DNA from: Symbiodinium natans
Lineage: Eukaryota; Sar; Dinophyceae; Suessiales; Symbiodiniaceae
Reading direction: 5' to 3'
Assembly (NCBI GenBank): GCA_905221605.1
Contig: CAJNDS010002588.1
Coordinates: forward strand, 75,001 to 139,000
Length of the DNA: 64,000 nt
Shown one piece after another: positions 46,401 through 48,796 of the stretch. Position numbers and translations under genes: made by a program. The notes below the pieces were generated by a model, which worked only from the letters and a program-made list of their open reading frames with translations, ran no database searches and was not told the origin of the DNA. Position 1 is the stretch's first letter. Each line of letters begins with the position of its first letter.

Positions 46401-48796
46401 TGTACCCGTTGCTGGTTGGTTGAGGTTTCGTGGGTTGAAGGTGAGGTCGCTGTGTGGCGGGAGGCTAAAGCATCAACGTGTATTGTCGAGTCGTTCCGGC
46501 CATCCTTGCCGGAACAAGAACTTTTTTCCGGACAGGTCATGTGAGAACCCCGTCAAGCTCTCCTAACATCTTGCAAAGCCGCAAGCCACACAGATCCTGA
46601 AAGCCCGAGGGCTTGAGCCTAAACCCCTCCACAGGATGCTCACGGTGCCCGCGTTGCTCGTGGTCGTGACTGTGGTGGTTGCCCCTTGCAGCAGTAGCAG
46701 CCAAATGTCAGGGCTTTGGGGTTCGTTGGCTCTACACAAGCCGTCAGCCGCGACCCTCAGCCAACAACGGAGATTCTTGCAATTTTTGGGTTTGGAGGTT
46801 TTGTGCTTCAAGTGGTGCTTGCAGGTTGTTTCGTGGCCAAGGGCGAGCACCCCGCGCATCATGTTTAGAGATTGAGGGATTGTAAGGTTGTCTAGGGCCA
46901 GCAGCCAAAAATCGTCAGAGCACAGCTTAAAACCCTCCCGCCTCAAGCCTCAAGAACCCAAGAACCCTCCCCTTTGAAGTCGAAGTTCCCCCCAAAAAAC
47001 TCCCAAAACTCGGGGCCCCAAACGGAACTTTGCCTAATCTGCAGGCGCTCACTCTGAAAGAGCCGGGATCCTTGAGACCAGTGAAAGGCCACAAGAGCTA
47101 GGAACCGAGGGTGCAGCCTAGGGGCTTCAGGGGCTGGGTTTAGGCTTGAGGGGTTAGGGTATTTAGGGTATTTAGGGTATGAAGGGTATTCAGGGTATTT
47201 AGGGTTTAGGGTTTAGGGTTTGGGGTTTAGGGTTTAGGGTTTAGGGCACAACTATCCAGAAGAGAAGGGTTGCCAGTTGCAGCATGACAGGGTCATGATG
47301 CCCCGAGGACACTAACCCGCCCACACCCACGCACGCCGCGCCCTCAAACCCTATCAACCCTCAGGGTTCAGGGTTCAGGGTTTAGGGTTTAGGGTTTAGG
47401 GTTTAGGGTTTAGGGTTTAGGGATCGCGAGTCAAGCTGTTCTGAGAACAGAGGGGGGTGGAGGTGCCTCCACAAGAGAGCTATCCCACCTTTCCCTGGAA
47501 TGTAGGGACCAACAAAGGGAGATGATATTGAGACTTTGTTCAGCATGGATCAGACTATGATGGTGGTCCCTATATGACGGGGGCGTTCCACATTGGGGTC
47601 CCCTTTTCTCCTTCTTCTGAATCCTACAGTAGAAGTCAGCGACAAGGGGACCCTGATTTCGACGAACTTCCGCCCCATATGACAGACACTGTACAAGCTA
47701 CGGAAGGCATTTTAAAGTCCCAAGCCCTAACCCCCAAACCCTGCAGTGAAGGTGGTCTGGTATTTCATTGTTTAGGATTGAGGGCAGCATTCAACCAGGA
47801 GCGCCACGAAAGCTTGGCTAACAGAGAGCCCTTTGCCGTTTTGCCACTGGCCACCCCTAGAGATTTCGAGTGGGTGCTCTTGGAGGTGGCTTAGGGTTTA
47901 GGGTTTAGGGGTTTTAGTGTGCATTGAGGTGGCTTAGAGGTGTAGGGTTGATGTGAGTTTTAGGGATCGTCTGCCTGTTTACTTTAATTCTTTTCCCAAA
48001 ACTTGGTCCGTGCCTCATTGCCAAAGCCTTAAACCCAGCTCCCCCCCCCCCCCCAAAGCCCAAACCCTACCCCAACCCTGCACAGTGGTTTCTTTCCGGG
48101 CTCAGGAAGTTCAGGTTGTTGGGTCCTGCACCTTTCGACCTTAAACCTGGATGTTGAGTTGCTGGGGGGGGGGGTTAGGTTAGGTTGTTTGGGGTTGAGG
48201 GGTGTAGGGTTTGGGGTTTAGGACTAGCTTGGGGGGTTGTTTAAGGCTGCTTTCTGTTGTCGTTTGGGGCTGCCTCCAGTTGTCCAGGGAGGAAACCAAA
48301 AGGGCCCAGAGCTCAATTGCAGGCCGAACGCACCTTCACAACTCCAATCCCAGGCGTGGGCCACCGCCCGACCCTGGCGGAATACCACGATGAGGCCTGT
48401 ATATGCGCCAACATTCACCTCCCCCCTCCTGCTGCCTCCCCCACCCCCCCGCCTCCCTCGCATCCCCGCGCTTACGAAGGGTTTAGGGGTTTCGGGTTTG
48501 GCTGTAGGGTTTGTGGTTCATGGTGGGTCTGGGTTTGTAGGTTTCCCTTGGGACAGCCAGGGTTTGAGGTACCATGGGGGGGGGGGTTACGCCCTAGGCT
48601 CCTTGAGCCAACTTCCCCCACAACTGTTAAAGAACCCTCCCCCTCCTTCCAGCCCCAACCCCAAATTCACGTCTCCTAACTAAACCCTACACACCCTACA
48701 CCCCAAACAGTAAAAACGCCGGAGGTGCTAGAGCTGTCTGGCAACGGCATGTGGCGCTTGTTTCCGGCAGCCGCCTACGAATTCGGGCGAATTTGA
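4785..48796 (+). CDS. ABC half-transporter, ABC_membrane_2 (ABCD/SbmA-like) type, about 31 micro-exons
   Basis: This is a membrane transporter with an N-terminal six-helix domain and one C-terminal ATPase domain, rebuilt from short exons listed separately below. Seen directly, in order: [62 protein letters not shown] (Walker A), GDLLFVPQR (Q-loop), [16 protein letters not shown] (signature split over two exons), [10 protein letters not shown] (Walker B and D-loop) and VGHRPTL (H-loop). This order and these motifs are those of the ABCD / cyanobacterial and plastid ABCD2-like group. About 590 codons are recovered, near the usual 550-700; the first exon and any targeting peptide are missing. The span contains three other same-strand genes in introns. 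Substrate is unknown. Organelle location (plastid or peroxisome) is inference only. I am very confident of the family and confident that the exons form one gene, because the phases fit at nearly every junction. Confidence 0.85.
4900..5004 (+). CDS. ABC transporter exon: transmembrane helix 2
   Basis: The acceptor is GGCAG|G. The frame reads [20 protein letters not shown] and then a hydrophobic IVALPFLGG, a membrane helix. The donor is GG|GTTTTC (phase 2), which fits the acceptor of the next exon at 5393. Confidence 0.7.
5393..5483 (+). CDS. ABC transporter exon: WRDWLT motif
   Basis: The exon encodes [19 protein letters not shown]. The WR-x-WLT motif is a hallmark of the ABC_membrane_2 domain. 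The acceptor is CCGAG|G (phase 2) and the donor GGC|GTCGAA (phase 0). The flanking intron ends are C-rich telomeric repeat upstream. Confidence 0.85.
5871..5933 (+). CDS. ABC transporter exon: DNPDQRI motif
   Basis: The exon reads [19 protein letters not shown] is the strongest family signature of the ABCD/SbmA membrane domain. The acceptor is GTGAG|GAC and the donor GAC|GCGACT, a GC donor; both are phase 0. Confidence 0.9.
5967..6056. mobile_element. MITE-like element C, copy
   Basis: The left end GGGTGTTTCCGACAATAGGG pairs with the right end CCCCTTATTTTCGTAAACCCC, allowing mismatches. Confidence 0.55.
6179..6310. repeat. CCCTAAA array
   Basis: CCCTAAA with CCCTAAG and CCCCAAA variants inside the ABC intron after the NPDQRI exon. 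Confidence 0.95.
6575..6637 (+). CDS. ABC transporter exon: [12 protein letters not shown]
   Basis: The exon joins in phase 0 to the previous one to give [16 protein letters not shown], the expected continuation after NPDQRI (D-D-V-x-x-F-T). The acceptor is CCGAG|G and the donor ATT|GCAAGC, a GC donor. Confidence 0.85.
6672..6782. mobile_element. MITE-like element A, 111 bp
   Basis: The ends CATATGGGTGG and CCACCCATATG are perfect inverted repeats, and pairing continues inward for about 35 bases with few mismatches (AAAATTA/TAATTTT). No coding sequence. The transposase family is unknown. Confidence 0.75.
7164..7220 (+). CDS. ABC transporter exon: [11 protein letters not shown]
   Basis: A clean TTTGCAG acceptor precedes [19 protein letters not shown]. 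The donor GGG|GTTTAG is the first GT of a telomeric GGGTTTAGGG run. Phase 0 on both sides fits the next exon. The residues before LVQV are not conserved in the family, so this exon is less certain than its neighbours. Confidence 0.65.
7520..7568 (+). CDS. ABC transporter exon: helix with VLWEISGRL
   Basis: The exon reads [17 protein letters not shown] and corresponds to the family helix with an I-L-W-x-I/L-S pattern. The acceptor is GCTCAG|G (phase 0) and the donor GAGG|GTAAAC (phase 1). The upstream intron ends in CCCTCAACC-type repeats. Confidence 0.75.
8019..8077 (+). CDS. ABC transporter exon: [16 protein letters not shown]
   Basis: Phase 1 joins to give [20 protein letters not shown], a hydrophobic segment matching the family helix that ends in a Y-x-x-x-G-T pattern. 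The acceptor is CTCGAG|GT and the donor GAT|GCGCTC (GC donor). The GGGTTTAGGG repeats start 13 bases after the donor. Confidence 0.65.
8354..8454. mobile_element. MITE-like element B, copy 1
   Basis: The ends TTGGGATGTTC and GAACATCCCAA are inverted. An 18-bp piece of the left end is duplicated just outside (8334-8351). Copies 2 and 3 lie at 55732 and 27781. Confidence 0.75.
8549..8606 (+). CDS. ABC transporter exon: [14 protein letters not shown]
   Basis: The exon reads [19 protein letters not shown] and joins the next exon as [13 protein letters not shown]. This matches the family pattern L-V-x-x-N-x-x-Q-x-R-x-E-A-D-F-R. The start could also be 8543. The donor is C|GCCCAC (GC donor, phase 1). 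Confidence 0.8.
8623..8690. repeat. TA / TAGA microsatellite
   Basis: (TA)n with (GATA)n, directly after the ABC exon at 8549. Confidence 0.95.
9226..9278 (+). CDS. ABC transporter exon: [16 protein letters not shown]
   Basis: The EAA-like loop [16 protein letters not shown] is a signature of the ABC_membrane_2 family. The acceptor is GGCAG|GA (phase 1) and the donor GAG|GTGCCT (phase 0). Confidence 0.92.
9842..9871 (+). CDS. ABC transporter exon: [10 protein letters not shown]
   Basis: This 30-nt exon continues the previous one as [14 protein letters not shown], the family motif E-x-I-A-F-Y-x-G-E. The acceptor is ATCCCAG|G. The GC donor CCG|GCTGCC is preferred because it joins in frame to 9995. 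Confidence 0.85.
9995..10084 (+). CDS. ABC transporter exon: [15 protein letters not shown]
   Basis: The exon reads [21 protein letters not shown], with the family pattern V-V-x-N-x-x-x-L-I. The acceptor is ACAAG|GAG and the donor CAG|GTTAGG (phase 0). The donor GT is the start of a telomere-like run. Confidence 0.85.
10213..10252 (+). CDS. ABC transporter exon: [13 protein letters not shown]
   Basis: This 40-nt exon has acceptor CATGCAG|GTC and donor GCAG|GTGCGA (phase 1). It connects the helix start to the PYLIMAPAY exon. Confidence 0.8.
10492..10546 (+). CDS. ABC transporter exon: [18 protein letters not shown]
   Basis: [15 protein letters not shown] matches the family motif P-x-L-x-x-A-P-x-Y-x-x-G-x-I. 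The acceptor is AGCCAG|GC (phase 1). The donor is GA|GCGCCT (GC donor, phase 2), which restores Glu with the G of the next exon. Confidence 0.92.
11888..11932 (+). CDS. ABC transporter exon: [15 protein letters not shown]
   Basis: The exon continues [19 protein letters not shown], the expected G-x-x-x-Q-x-x-x-A-F segment. The acceptor is TTTGAG|G (phase 2) and the donor GA|GTGCCG (phase 2). Confidence 0.9.
12210..12310. repeat. CCCTAAA array next to splice acceptor
   Basis: About 13 units ending 8 bases before the exon at 12318. The same intron begins with TTTAGGG units at 11970-12060. Confidence 0.95.
12318..12371 (+). CDS. ABC transporter exon: [15 protein letters not shown]
   Basis: Joined in phase 2, the exon gives [19 protein letters not shown], the last helix of the membrane domain. 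The acceptor is ACTAAG|G, directly after a run of CCCTAAA. The donor is GGG|GCCTTG (GC, phase 2). Confidence 0.88.
12427..12464. repeat. (GA)n microsatellite
   Basis: Simple AG repeat. Confidence 0.95.
12803..12845 (+). CDS. ABC transporter exon: [14 protein letters not shown]
   Basis: The exon contains A-x-x-x-R-L-x-x-F, the conserved end of the ABC_membrane_2 domain. The acceptor is ATCGAG|G (phase 2). The donor is either TG|GTGGGC (12841) or TGG|GCAGAG (12845). Confidence 0.75.
13775..13841 (+). CDS. Probable ABC transporter linker exon, acidic and charged
   Basis: After AAGCCCAG the frame reads [20 protein letters not shown], with no similarity to a domain but typical of a linker between membrane and ATPase domains. 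It is bounded by CCCTAAA upstream and GGGTTTAGGG downstream like the sure exons. The donor is CAAG|GCCCGA (phase 1). Membership in the gene is inferred from position. Confidence 0.45.
13859..13940. repeat. TTTAGGG array
   Basis: The G-rich units follow the linker exon. Further TATTTATAG units lie at 14038-14085 and TTTAGGG units at 14160-14226. Confidence 0.95.
14261..14300 (+). CDS. Weak candidate linker exon, [10 protein letters not shown]
   Basis: After GGCCCAG, phase 1 would give [11 protein letters not shown], compatible with the preceding exon. It is short and not conserved; the donor is uncertain (several GC dinucleotides). A second MAPSP-like stretch lies at 17,628-17,645, so one of the two may be the real linker exon. 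Confidence 0.3.
15156..15867 (+). CDS. RCC1-like gene exon 1: ubiquitin-like domain and first four repeats
   Basis: The long open frame starts at ATG 15156 (or ATG 15165) after the acceptor-like TTGCGTGCAG. It holds four WG units ([40 protein letters not shown]). Past 15867 the frame loses repeat similarity until its stop, which marks the intron. Confidence 0.85.
15156..16944 (+). CDS. RCC1-like repeat protein with ubiquitin-like N-terminus, at least 3 exons
   Basis: The exon chain is 15156-15867, 15993-16603 and 16870-16944. The first ~75 residues ([16 protein letters not shown]...) look like a ubiquitin-like beta-grasp domain. They are followed by about ten ~50-residue RCC1-like units with a repeating VVTWG...GGDS...VQ.QL..V..IQ...AFAA pattern. 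The first junction uses a GC donor (GTCT|GCGCC) and the second a GT donor (GAT|GTTCAG). The join keeps the repeat spacing exactly. The third exon ends GAT|GTGAGC and the rest of the gene was not found, so it may be partial. A GTGCAG acceptor just before the start codon could serve for spliced-leader addition. The gene lies wholly within an intron of the ABC transporter, same strand. RCC1-like proteins of this kind are often annotated as HERC-like; the biochemical role is not known. Confidence 0.85.
15993..16603 (+). CDS. RCC1-like gene exon 2: five repeats
   Basis: The acceptor is CACCTAG|GC. Five repeats follow (VVCWG, VVTWG, VVTWG, VHTWG, VVSWG) and the donor is GAT|GTTCAG. Reading through the donor would end at a stop at 16625-16627. 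Confidence 0.85.
16870..16944 (+). CDS. RCC1-like gene exon 3: tenth repeat
   Basis: The exon reads [20 protein letters not shown] and then SWGD. The acceptor is TGCCCAG|CC and the donor GAT|GTGAGC. It matches the repeat register of exon 2. Confidence 0.75.
17148..17225. repeat. TTTAGGG array
   Basis: G-rich units, with opposite C-rich units at 17470-17585. Confidence 0.9.
17680..18060. repeat. Opposed telomere-like arrays
   Basis: TTTAGGG units occupy 17680-17835 and CCCTAAA units 17920-18060, so this stretch could form a large hairpin just before the NBD exon at 18209. Confidence 0.9.
18209..18265 (+). CDS. ABC transporter exon: start of nucleotide-binding domain
   Basis: The exon reads [19 protein letters not shown], the first beta-strands of the ATPase domain (L-x-x-V-x-V-x-x-P-x-G-x-x-L-L). 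The acceptor is CTTCCAG|ATG and the donor GAG|GCCCGC (GC, phase 0). Confidence 0.82.
19231..19249 (+). CDS. ABC transporter 19-nt micro-exon: DLNLSV
   Basis: The acceptor is AGCCAG|GAC and the donor G|GCCGGC (GC, phase 1). Joined to both neighbours it gives [20 protein letters not shown], the exact spacing of the A-loop to Walker A region. Without it the domain lacks a conserved strand. Confidence 0.7.
20038..20123 (+). CDS. Membrane protein exon (nested gene)
   Basis: The acceptor is GACCAG|GTC right after a CCCTAAA run and the donor is AG|GTTTCT (phase 2). The frame encodes [20 protein letters not shown], a membrane helix. Confidence 0.65.
20038..23551 (+). CDS. Unrecognised multi-pass membrane protein, several exons, nested in ABC intron
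   Basis: Exon islands with hydrophobic segments are read in order. They are 20038-20123 ([13 protein letters not shown]), 20263-20368 ([19 protein letters not shown]), 21219-21329 ([18 protein letters not shown]) and about 21820-22035 ([15 protein letters not shown] and [14 protein letters not shown]). Next come 22110-22180 ([12 protein letters not shown]), about 23132-23290 ([15 protein letters not shown]), and a last exon 23398-23551 with a basic C-terminus and stop. The first three junctions fit in phase (2, 0, 0); the later ones are not resolved. At least six likely membrane helices are seen. I do not recognise the family, and the start is missing. It sits in the ABC intron between 19,250 and 25,797. 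Confidence 0.6.
20263..20368 (+). CDS. Membrane protein exon (nested gene)
   Basis: The acceptor is TTCTCAG|G (phase 2), fitting the previous donor to restore Arg. The frame encodes a long helix [19 protein letters not shown]. The donor is GGT|GCTGTG (GC, phase 0). Confidence 0.65.
20470..20880. repeat. Dispersed repeat F, GGGCAAGGTCATA units
   Basis: Tandem and inverted copies of GGGCAAGGTCATAYAA are followed by GGGTATGGAGC. The same two parts recur at 36590-36745. Confidence 0.75.
20963..21205. repeat. Octamer variant array CCCTAAAA
   Basis: Mainly eight-base CCCTAAAA units rather than seven, followed by a membrane-protein exon. Confidence 0.95.
21219..21329 (+). CDS. Membrane protein exon (nested gene)
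   Basis: The acceptor is GCCCCAG|GAT. The frame reads [20 protein letters not shown] and then a hydrophobic [17 protein letters not shown]. The donor is GTC|GCTGGG (GC, phase 0). Confidence 0.6.
21388..21715. repeat. (TATATATG)n microsatellite
   Basis: More than 300 bp of ATGTATAT units. Translates as Tyr-Ile repeats on both strands. Confidence 0.98.
21820..22035 (+). CDS. Membrane protein exon (nested gene), two helices
   Basis: The exon follows a (TATG)n microsatellite and a G-run. The frame reads [33 protein letters not shown] and [14 protein letters not shown]. The start (21820 or 21841) and the end are uncertain. Confidence 0.55.
22110..22180 (+). CDS. Membrane protein exon candidate (nested gene)
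   Basis: A strong pyrimidine tract and TTTTTTGTAG acceptor precede [17 protein letters not shown]. The exon end was not resolved. Confidence 0.45.
23132..23290 (+). CDS. Membrane protein exon candidate (nested gene)
   Basis: The open frame encodes a helix [20 protein letters not shown]. It follows a polypyrimidine stretch with CCCAG at 23113-23117. Splice ends were not resolved. Confidence 0.45.
23398..23551 (+). CDS. Membrane protein terminal exon (nested gene)
   Basis: The acceptor is AGCCCAG|G. The frame reads [20 protein letters not shown], then a basic hydrophilic tail, and stops at TAG 23549-23551. GGGTTTAGGG repeats follow at once. Confidence 0.6.
24195..24218. repeat. (CA)n microsatellite
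   Basis: Simple AC repeat. Confidence 0.95.
24327..24962 (+). CDS. Unrecognised ORF with C-terminal hydrophobic segment
   Basis: This is a 211-codon open frame in a stretch unusually free of telomeric repeats. A leucine-rich stretch [19 protein letters not shown] is weakly reminiscent of an F-box-like helix. A serine-rich middle and a hydrophobic [17 protein letters not shown] near the C-terminus follow. The coding part may begin at an acceptor (GCCCAG at 24430) rather than at the first ATG. The family is unknown. Confidence 0.4.
   Translation: MKSRVSSHGVSLMVDLQLRRPVTSLTIIAGCLSPRYKAELTGQFLWAAHLHAKNQLGPDILLHIVAFLCEPERHMTSFVGLLPDEASSQVSTNPPTMQSWQRSSVSSATLMRRTLPLRLHKLFKQPTASSACRSSDLSQSGSEEAESQVRIMPSSHPWTALAFGLLLAVACFMPSLTSGGLASFSEGIKKGAGASYRPWQGVGCRVFQILL
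25798..25859 (+). CDS. ABC transporter exon: Walker A
   Basis: The exon reads [20 protein letters not shown], with the ATP-binding P-loop GPSGCGKTS complete (lysine present). The acceptor is AGCGAG|GT (phase 1) and the donor CGG|GTGCGG. A run of CCCTAAA precedes and GGGTTTAGGG follows directly. Confidence 0.95.
25865..25980. repeat. TTTAGGG array next to splice donor
   Basis: It starts about six bases after the Walker A exon donor. Confidence 0.95.
27098..27172. repeat. CCCTAAA array before splice acceptor
   Basis: The C-rich end of the same intron that starts with the array at 25865. Confidence 0.95.
27211..27254 (+). CDS. ABC transporter exon: [14 protein letters not shown]
   Basis: The exon continues Walker A as [20 protein letters not shown], the family G-L-W-x-P-x-x-G-x-V. 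The acceptor is CGGGAG|GTG and the donor AAAG|GCAGCC (GC, phase 2). Confidence 0.92.
27525..27625. repeat. CCCTAAA array before Q-loop exon
   Basis: About 13 units, with a matching TTTAGGG run at 27278-27325 at the 5' end of that intron. Confidence 0.95.
27650..27741 (+). CDS. ABC transporter exon: Q-loop GDLLFVPQR
   Basis: Phase 2 restores Arg: [17 protein letters not shown], with the Q-loop glutamine, then [10 protein letters not shown] (family L-R-D-Q-L-x-Y-P). The residues between are less typical. The donor is unresolved, because the next exon needs phase 0 and none fits cleanly. Confidence 0.88.
27781..27870. mobile_element. MITE-like element B, copy 3, reversed
   Basis: Ends TTGGGATG and CATCCCAA. 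The inner ATCCCGATTAAGGACTG is the reverse complement of the same piece in copy 1. It lies just downstream of the Q-loop exon, within the intron. Confidence 0.7.
28799..28854 (+). CDS. ABC transporter exon: helical subdomain
   Basis: The acceptor is TCGATAG|GAC. The frame reads [19 protein letters not shown], matching the family D-x-x-L-x-x-x-L-x-x-V-x-L before the signature motif. The end is uncertain; the junction to 29411 is one of the two that I could not phase. Confidence 0.78.
28883..28985. repeat. Octamer variant array TTTAGGGG / CTTAGGGG
   Basis: G-rich eight-base units after the exon at 28799. The sub-block CTTAGGGG is homogeneous. Confidence 0.95.
29411..29459 (+). CDS. ABC transporter exon: [16 protein letters not shown]
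   Basis: The acceptor is CTTGAG|CAC. The donor is G|GCCGTG (GC, phase 1), which fits the next exon to give [12 protein letters not shown]. The sequence is variable in this part of the family. Confidence 0.65.
29595..29770. repeat. CAGACG / GGACAGACA microsatellite
   Basis: Six-base CAGACG units then GACGGACAG units. Confidence 0.95.
30047..30076 (+). CDS. ABC transporter exon: DWPRLLSLG
   Basis: This 30-nt exon holds the start of the ABC signature (DW-x-x-x-LSLG). The acceptor is GCAAG|AG (phase 1) and the donor TTGG|GCCGCT (GC, phase 1). Confidence 0.88.
31069..31124 (+). CDS. ABC transporter exon: [18 protein letters not shown]
   Basis: The exon completes the signature as [19 protein letters not shown]. 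The acceptor is GCTGAG|GT and the donor GCC|GTTCCT (phase 0). Confidence 0.95.
31540..31627 (+). CDS. ABC transporter exon: Walker B and D-loop
   Basis: The exon reads [20 protein letters not shown], with catalytic Glu after the Walker B Asp and an intact D-loop. The acceptor is AGCCAG|GTT. The exon ends ATTA|GCAACT (GC, phase 1), which pairs with the exon 16.7 kb downstream. Confidence 0.95.
31835..32010. repeat. Octamer variant array CCCCTAAG
   Basis: More than 15 CCCCTAAG units preceded by CCCCGAAG units. Confidence 0.95.
32360..32494. repeat. CCCTAAA array
   Basis: About 19 units before the exon island at 32504. Confidence 0.97.
32504..32611 (+). CDS. Unassigned exon island with membrane helix
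   Basis: ATG at 32504 is followed by [20 protein letters not shown] and a hydrophobic [15 protein letters not shown]. The donor is GAG|GTGCCC. It sits between a CCCTAAA array and GGGTTTAGGG. It may be a first exon of another nested gene. Confidence 0.45.
34315..34421. mobile_element. MITE-like element C, related copy
   Basis: Left end TTTCTCAGAATAGGGG, right end CCCCTATTTTCGGAAAG. Similar left ends occur at 16768-16787. Confidence 0.55.
34580..34673. repeat. CCCTAAA array
   Basis: About 13 uniform units before the exon island at 34.7 kb. Confidence 0.97.
34699..34771 (+). CDS. Unassigned exon island with membrane helix
   Basis: After GTCAAG the frame reads [20 protein letters not shown], with GAAG|GCGCCT as a possible GC donor. 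It lies just after a CCCTAAA array. It may belong with the island at 32.5 kb. Confidence 0.4.
35310..35460. repeat. CCCTAAA array
   Basis: Mixed CCCTCAA and CCCTAAA units becoming uniform. Confidence 0.97.
35737..35764. repeat. (GA)n microsatellite
   Basis: Simple repeat 130 bp upstream of the FLSHDW start codon. Confidence 0.95.
35894..36124 (+). CDS. FLSHDW gene exon 1
   Basis: ATG 35894 is in an AAAGCAACA context. The exon contains [19 protein letters not shown]. The donor is CGG|GCGAAC (GC, phase 0). The 90-nt intron that follows has no stop in frame, so an unspliced form would stay open. Confidence 0.8.
35894..39404 (+). CDS. FLSHDW multi-pass membrane protein, six exons, nested in ABC intron
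   Basis: The exon chain is 35894-36124, 36215-36473, 37077-37140, 37889-38319, 38512-38629 and 38804-39404. All five junctions keep phase. The protein is about 567 residues and starts MEAPQLL. A hydrophilic head carries [19 protein letters not shown] and [14 protein letters not shown]; then come [15 protein letters not shown], two to three helices, [12 protein letters not shown], and four more helices before a serine-rich tail. It resembles large families of uncharacterised dinoflagellate membrane proteins; the FLSHDW start is loosely like a TIR-type beta-strand but that is only a resemblance. Donors are GC, GC, GT, GT, GC. Function is unknown. Confidence 0.85.
36215..36473 (+). CDS. FLSHDW gene exon 2
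   Basis: The acceptor is TTCCAAG|TTC after a T-rich tract. It encodes [20 protein letters not shown] and [18 protein letters not shown]. The donor is AAAG|GCCCCT (GC, phase 1), leading straight into CCCTAAA repeats. Confidence 0.85.
36590..36745. repeat. Dispersed repeat F, second locus
   Basis: GCGGGCAAGGTCATATAA units, then GGGTATGGAGCCTAAAGTC, as in 20470-20880. It lies in an intron of the FLSHDW gene. Confidence 0.7.
36800..37010. repeat. Minisatellite GGAGTGCCCAGCCCCAGAG
   Basis: Imperfect ~30-bp units with GAGTGCCCAACCCCA, after a doubled CTCTTCTCCTCGCCCGG, in an intron of the FLSHDW gene. Confidence 0.8.
37077..37140 (+). CDS. FLSHDW gene exon 3
   Basis: The acceptor is ACCCCAAG|GC. 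It encodes [20 protein letters not shown] and the donor is CCAAG|GTGCCT (phase 2). Confidence 0.88.
37245..37440. repeat. GC-rich CCGCA / CGCGC microsatellite
   Basis: Nearly pure G+C repeats of CCGCA, CCCGCACG and CGCCG. Open in all frames, hence long meaningless Ala/Arg/Pro ORFs. Confidence 0.95.
37889..38319 (+). CDS. FLSHDW gene exon 4
   Basis: The acceptor is GTGCGAG|G (phase 2), giving [16 protein letters not shown]. Three hydrophobic segments follow: [26 protein letters not shown] and [16 protein letters not shown]. The donor is GTGG|GTCCAT (phase 1). Confidence 0.85.
38512..38629 (+). CDS. FLSHDW gene exon 5
   Basis: The acceptor is TTAGAAG|GA (phase 1). It encodes [19 protein letters not shown] and [11 protein letters not shown]. 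The donor is CGCAG|GCCTGG (GC, phase 2). Confidence 0.85.
38804..39404 (+). CDS. FLSHDW gene exon 6 and stop
   Basis: The acceptor is CCAAGAG|G (phase 2), giving [18 protein letters not shown]. Four membrane helices follow, then a charged tail with many serines, and a TGA at 39402-39404. This is the longest exon of the gene. Confidence 0.88.
39405..41830. other. Low-repeat stretch without a recognised gene
   Basis: Apart from short telomere-like runs near 40,265-40,310 and a TA microsatellite (39880-39915), this is unique-looking sequence. Short frames on both strands (for example minus 40470-40727 and 41143-41400) resemble no family I know and have stops throughout. It may hold a decayed mobile element. 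Confidence 0.4.
42830..42903 (+). CDS. Unassigned exon island, cysteine-containing
   Basis: After ACCCAAG the frame reads [20 protein letters not shown]. The donor AGG|GTTTCG is the start of a telomere-like G-rich run. Confidence 0.45.
44088..44162 (+). CDS. Unassigned exon island, [14 protein letters not shown]
   Basis: After GCGCGCAG the phase-2 frame reads [20 protein letters not shown]. It lies between a G-rich run and a long C-rich array. The donor was not resolved. Confidence 0.4.
44188..44505. repeat. CCCTAAA array passing into homogeneous CCCTAAG
   Basis: About 17 CCCTAAA units are followed by blocks of CCCTAAG, CCCGAAG and CCTAAAG. Confidence 0.97.
44778..44935. repeat. CCCTAAG array
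   Basis: About 18 units of CCCTAAG with rare variants. Confidence 0.97.
45226..45320 (+). CDS. Unassigned exon island
   Basis: The acceptor is AAAGAG|G. The frame reads [20 protein letters not shown] and the donor is TCAG|GTTCAG. It is flanked downstream by GGGTTTAGGG. Confidence 0.45.
45690..45905. repeat. GGAAATG/CCGGA-type minisatellite
   Basis: Degenerate units with CCGGA, GGAAGTG and GGAAATG. Open frames on both strands here are repeat translations. Confidence 0.6.
46635..46875 (+). CDS. Unassigned exon or short ORF with N-terminal hydrophobic stretch
   Basis: After TCCACAG, ATG 46636 is followed by [20 protein letters not shown], like a signal peptide or anchor. The open frame runs to TGA 46873-46875, but the true exon end may be earlier. 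Confidence 0.4.
47572..47685. mobile_element. MITE-like palindromic element
   Basis: The left part GGGGTCCCCTTTTC pairs with the right part GACAAGGGGACCC, and the outer ATATGACGGGG with CCGCCCCATAT. Related to element C by its layout. Confidence 0.55.
48354..48394 (+). CDS. ABC transporter exon: H-loop [13 protein letters not shown]
   Basis: The acceptor is ATCCCAG|GC (phase 1), completing [16 protein letters not shown] with the exon at 31.6 kb. The histidine of the H-loop is present. The donor is GAG|GCCTGT (GC, phase 0). Confidence 0.9.
48725..48796 (+). CDS. ABC transporter terminal exon
   Basis: The acceptor is CCGGAG|GTG. The frame reads [20 protein letters not shown], matching the family C-terminus (V-L-x-L-x-G-x-G-x-W-x-L), with TGA at 48794-48796. 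Confidence 0.85.
   Translation: MLELSGNGMWRLFPAAAYEFGRI

Noticed and set aside
48224-48683. Proline-rich frames around 48.2-48.7 kb as independent genes
   Set aside because: Only the H-loop piece 48354-48394 is conserved; the rest is repeat and intron.
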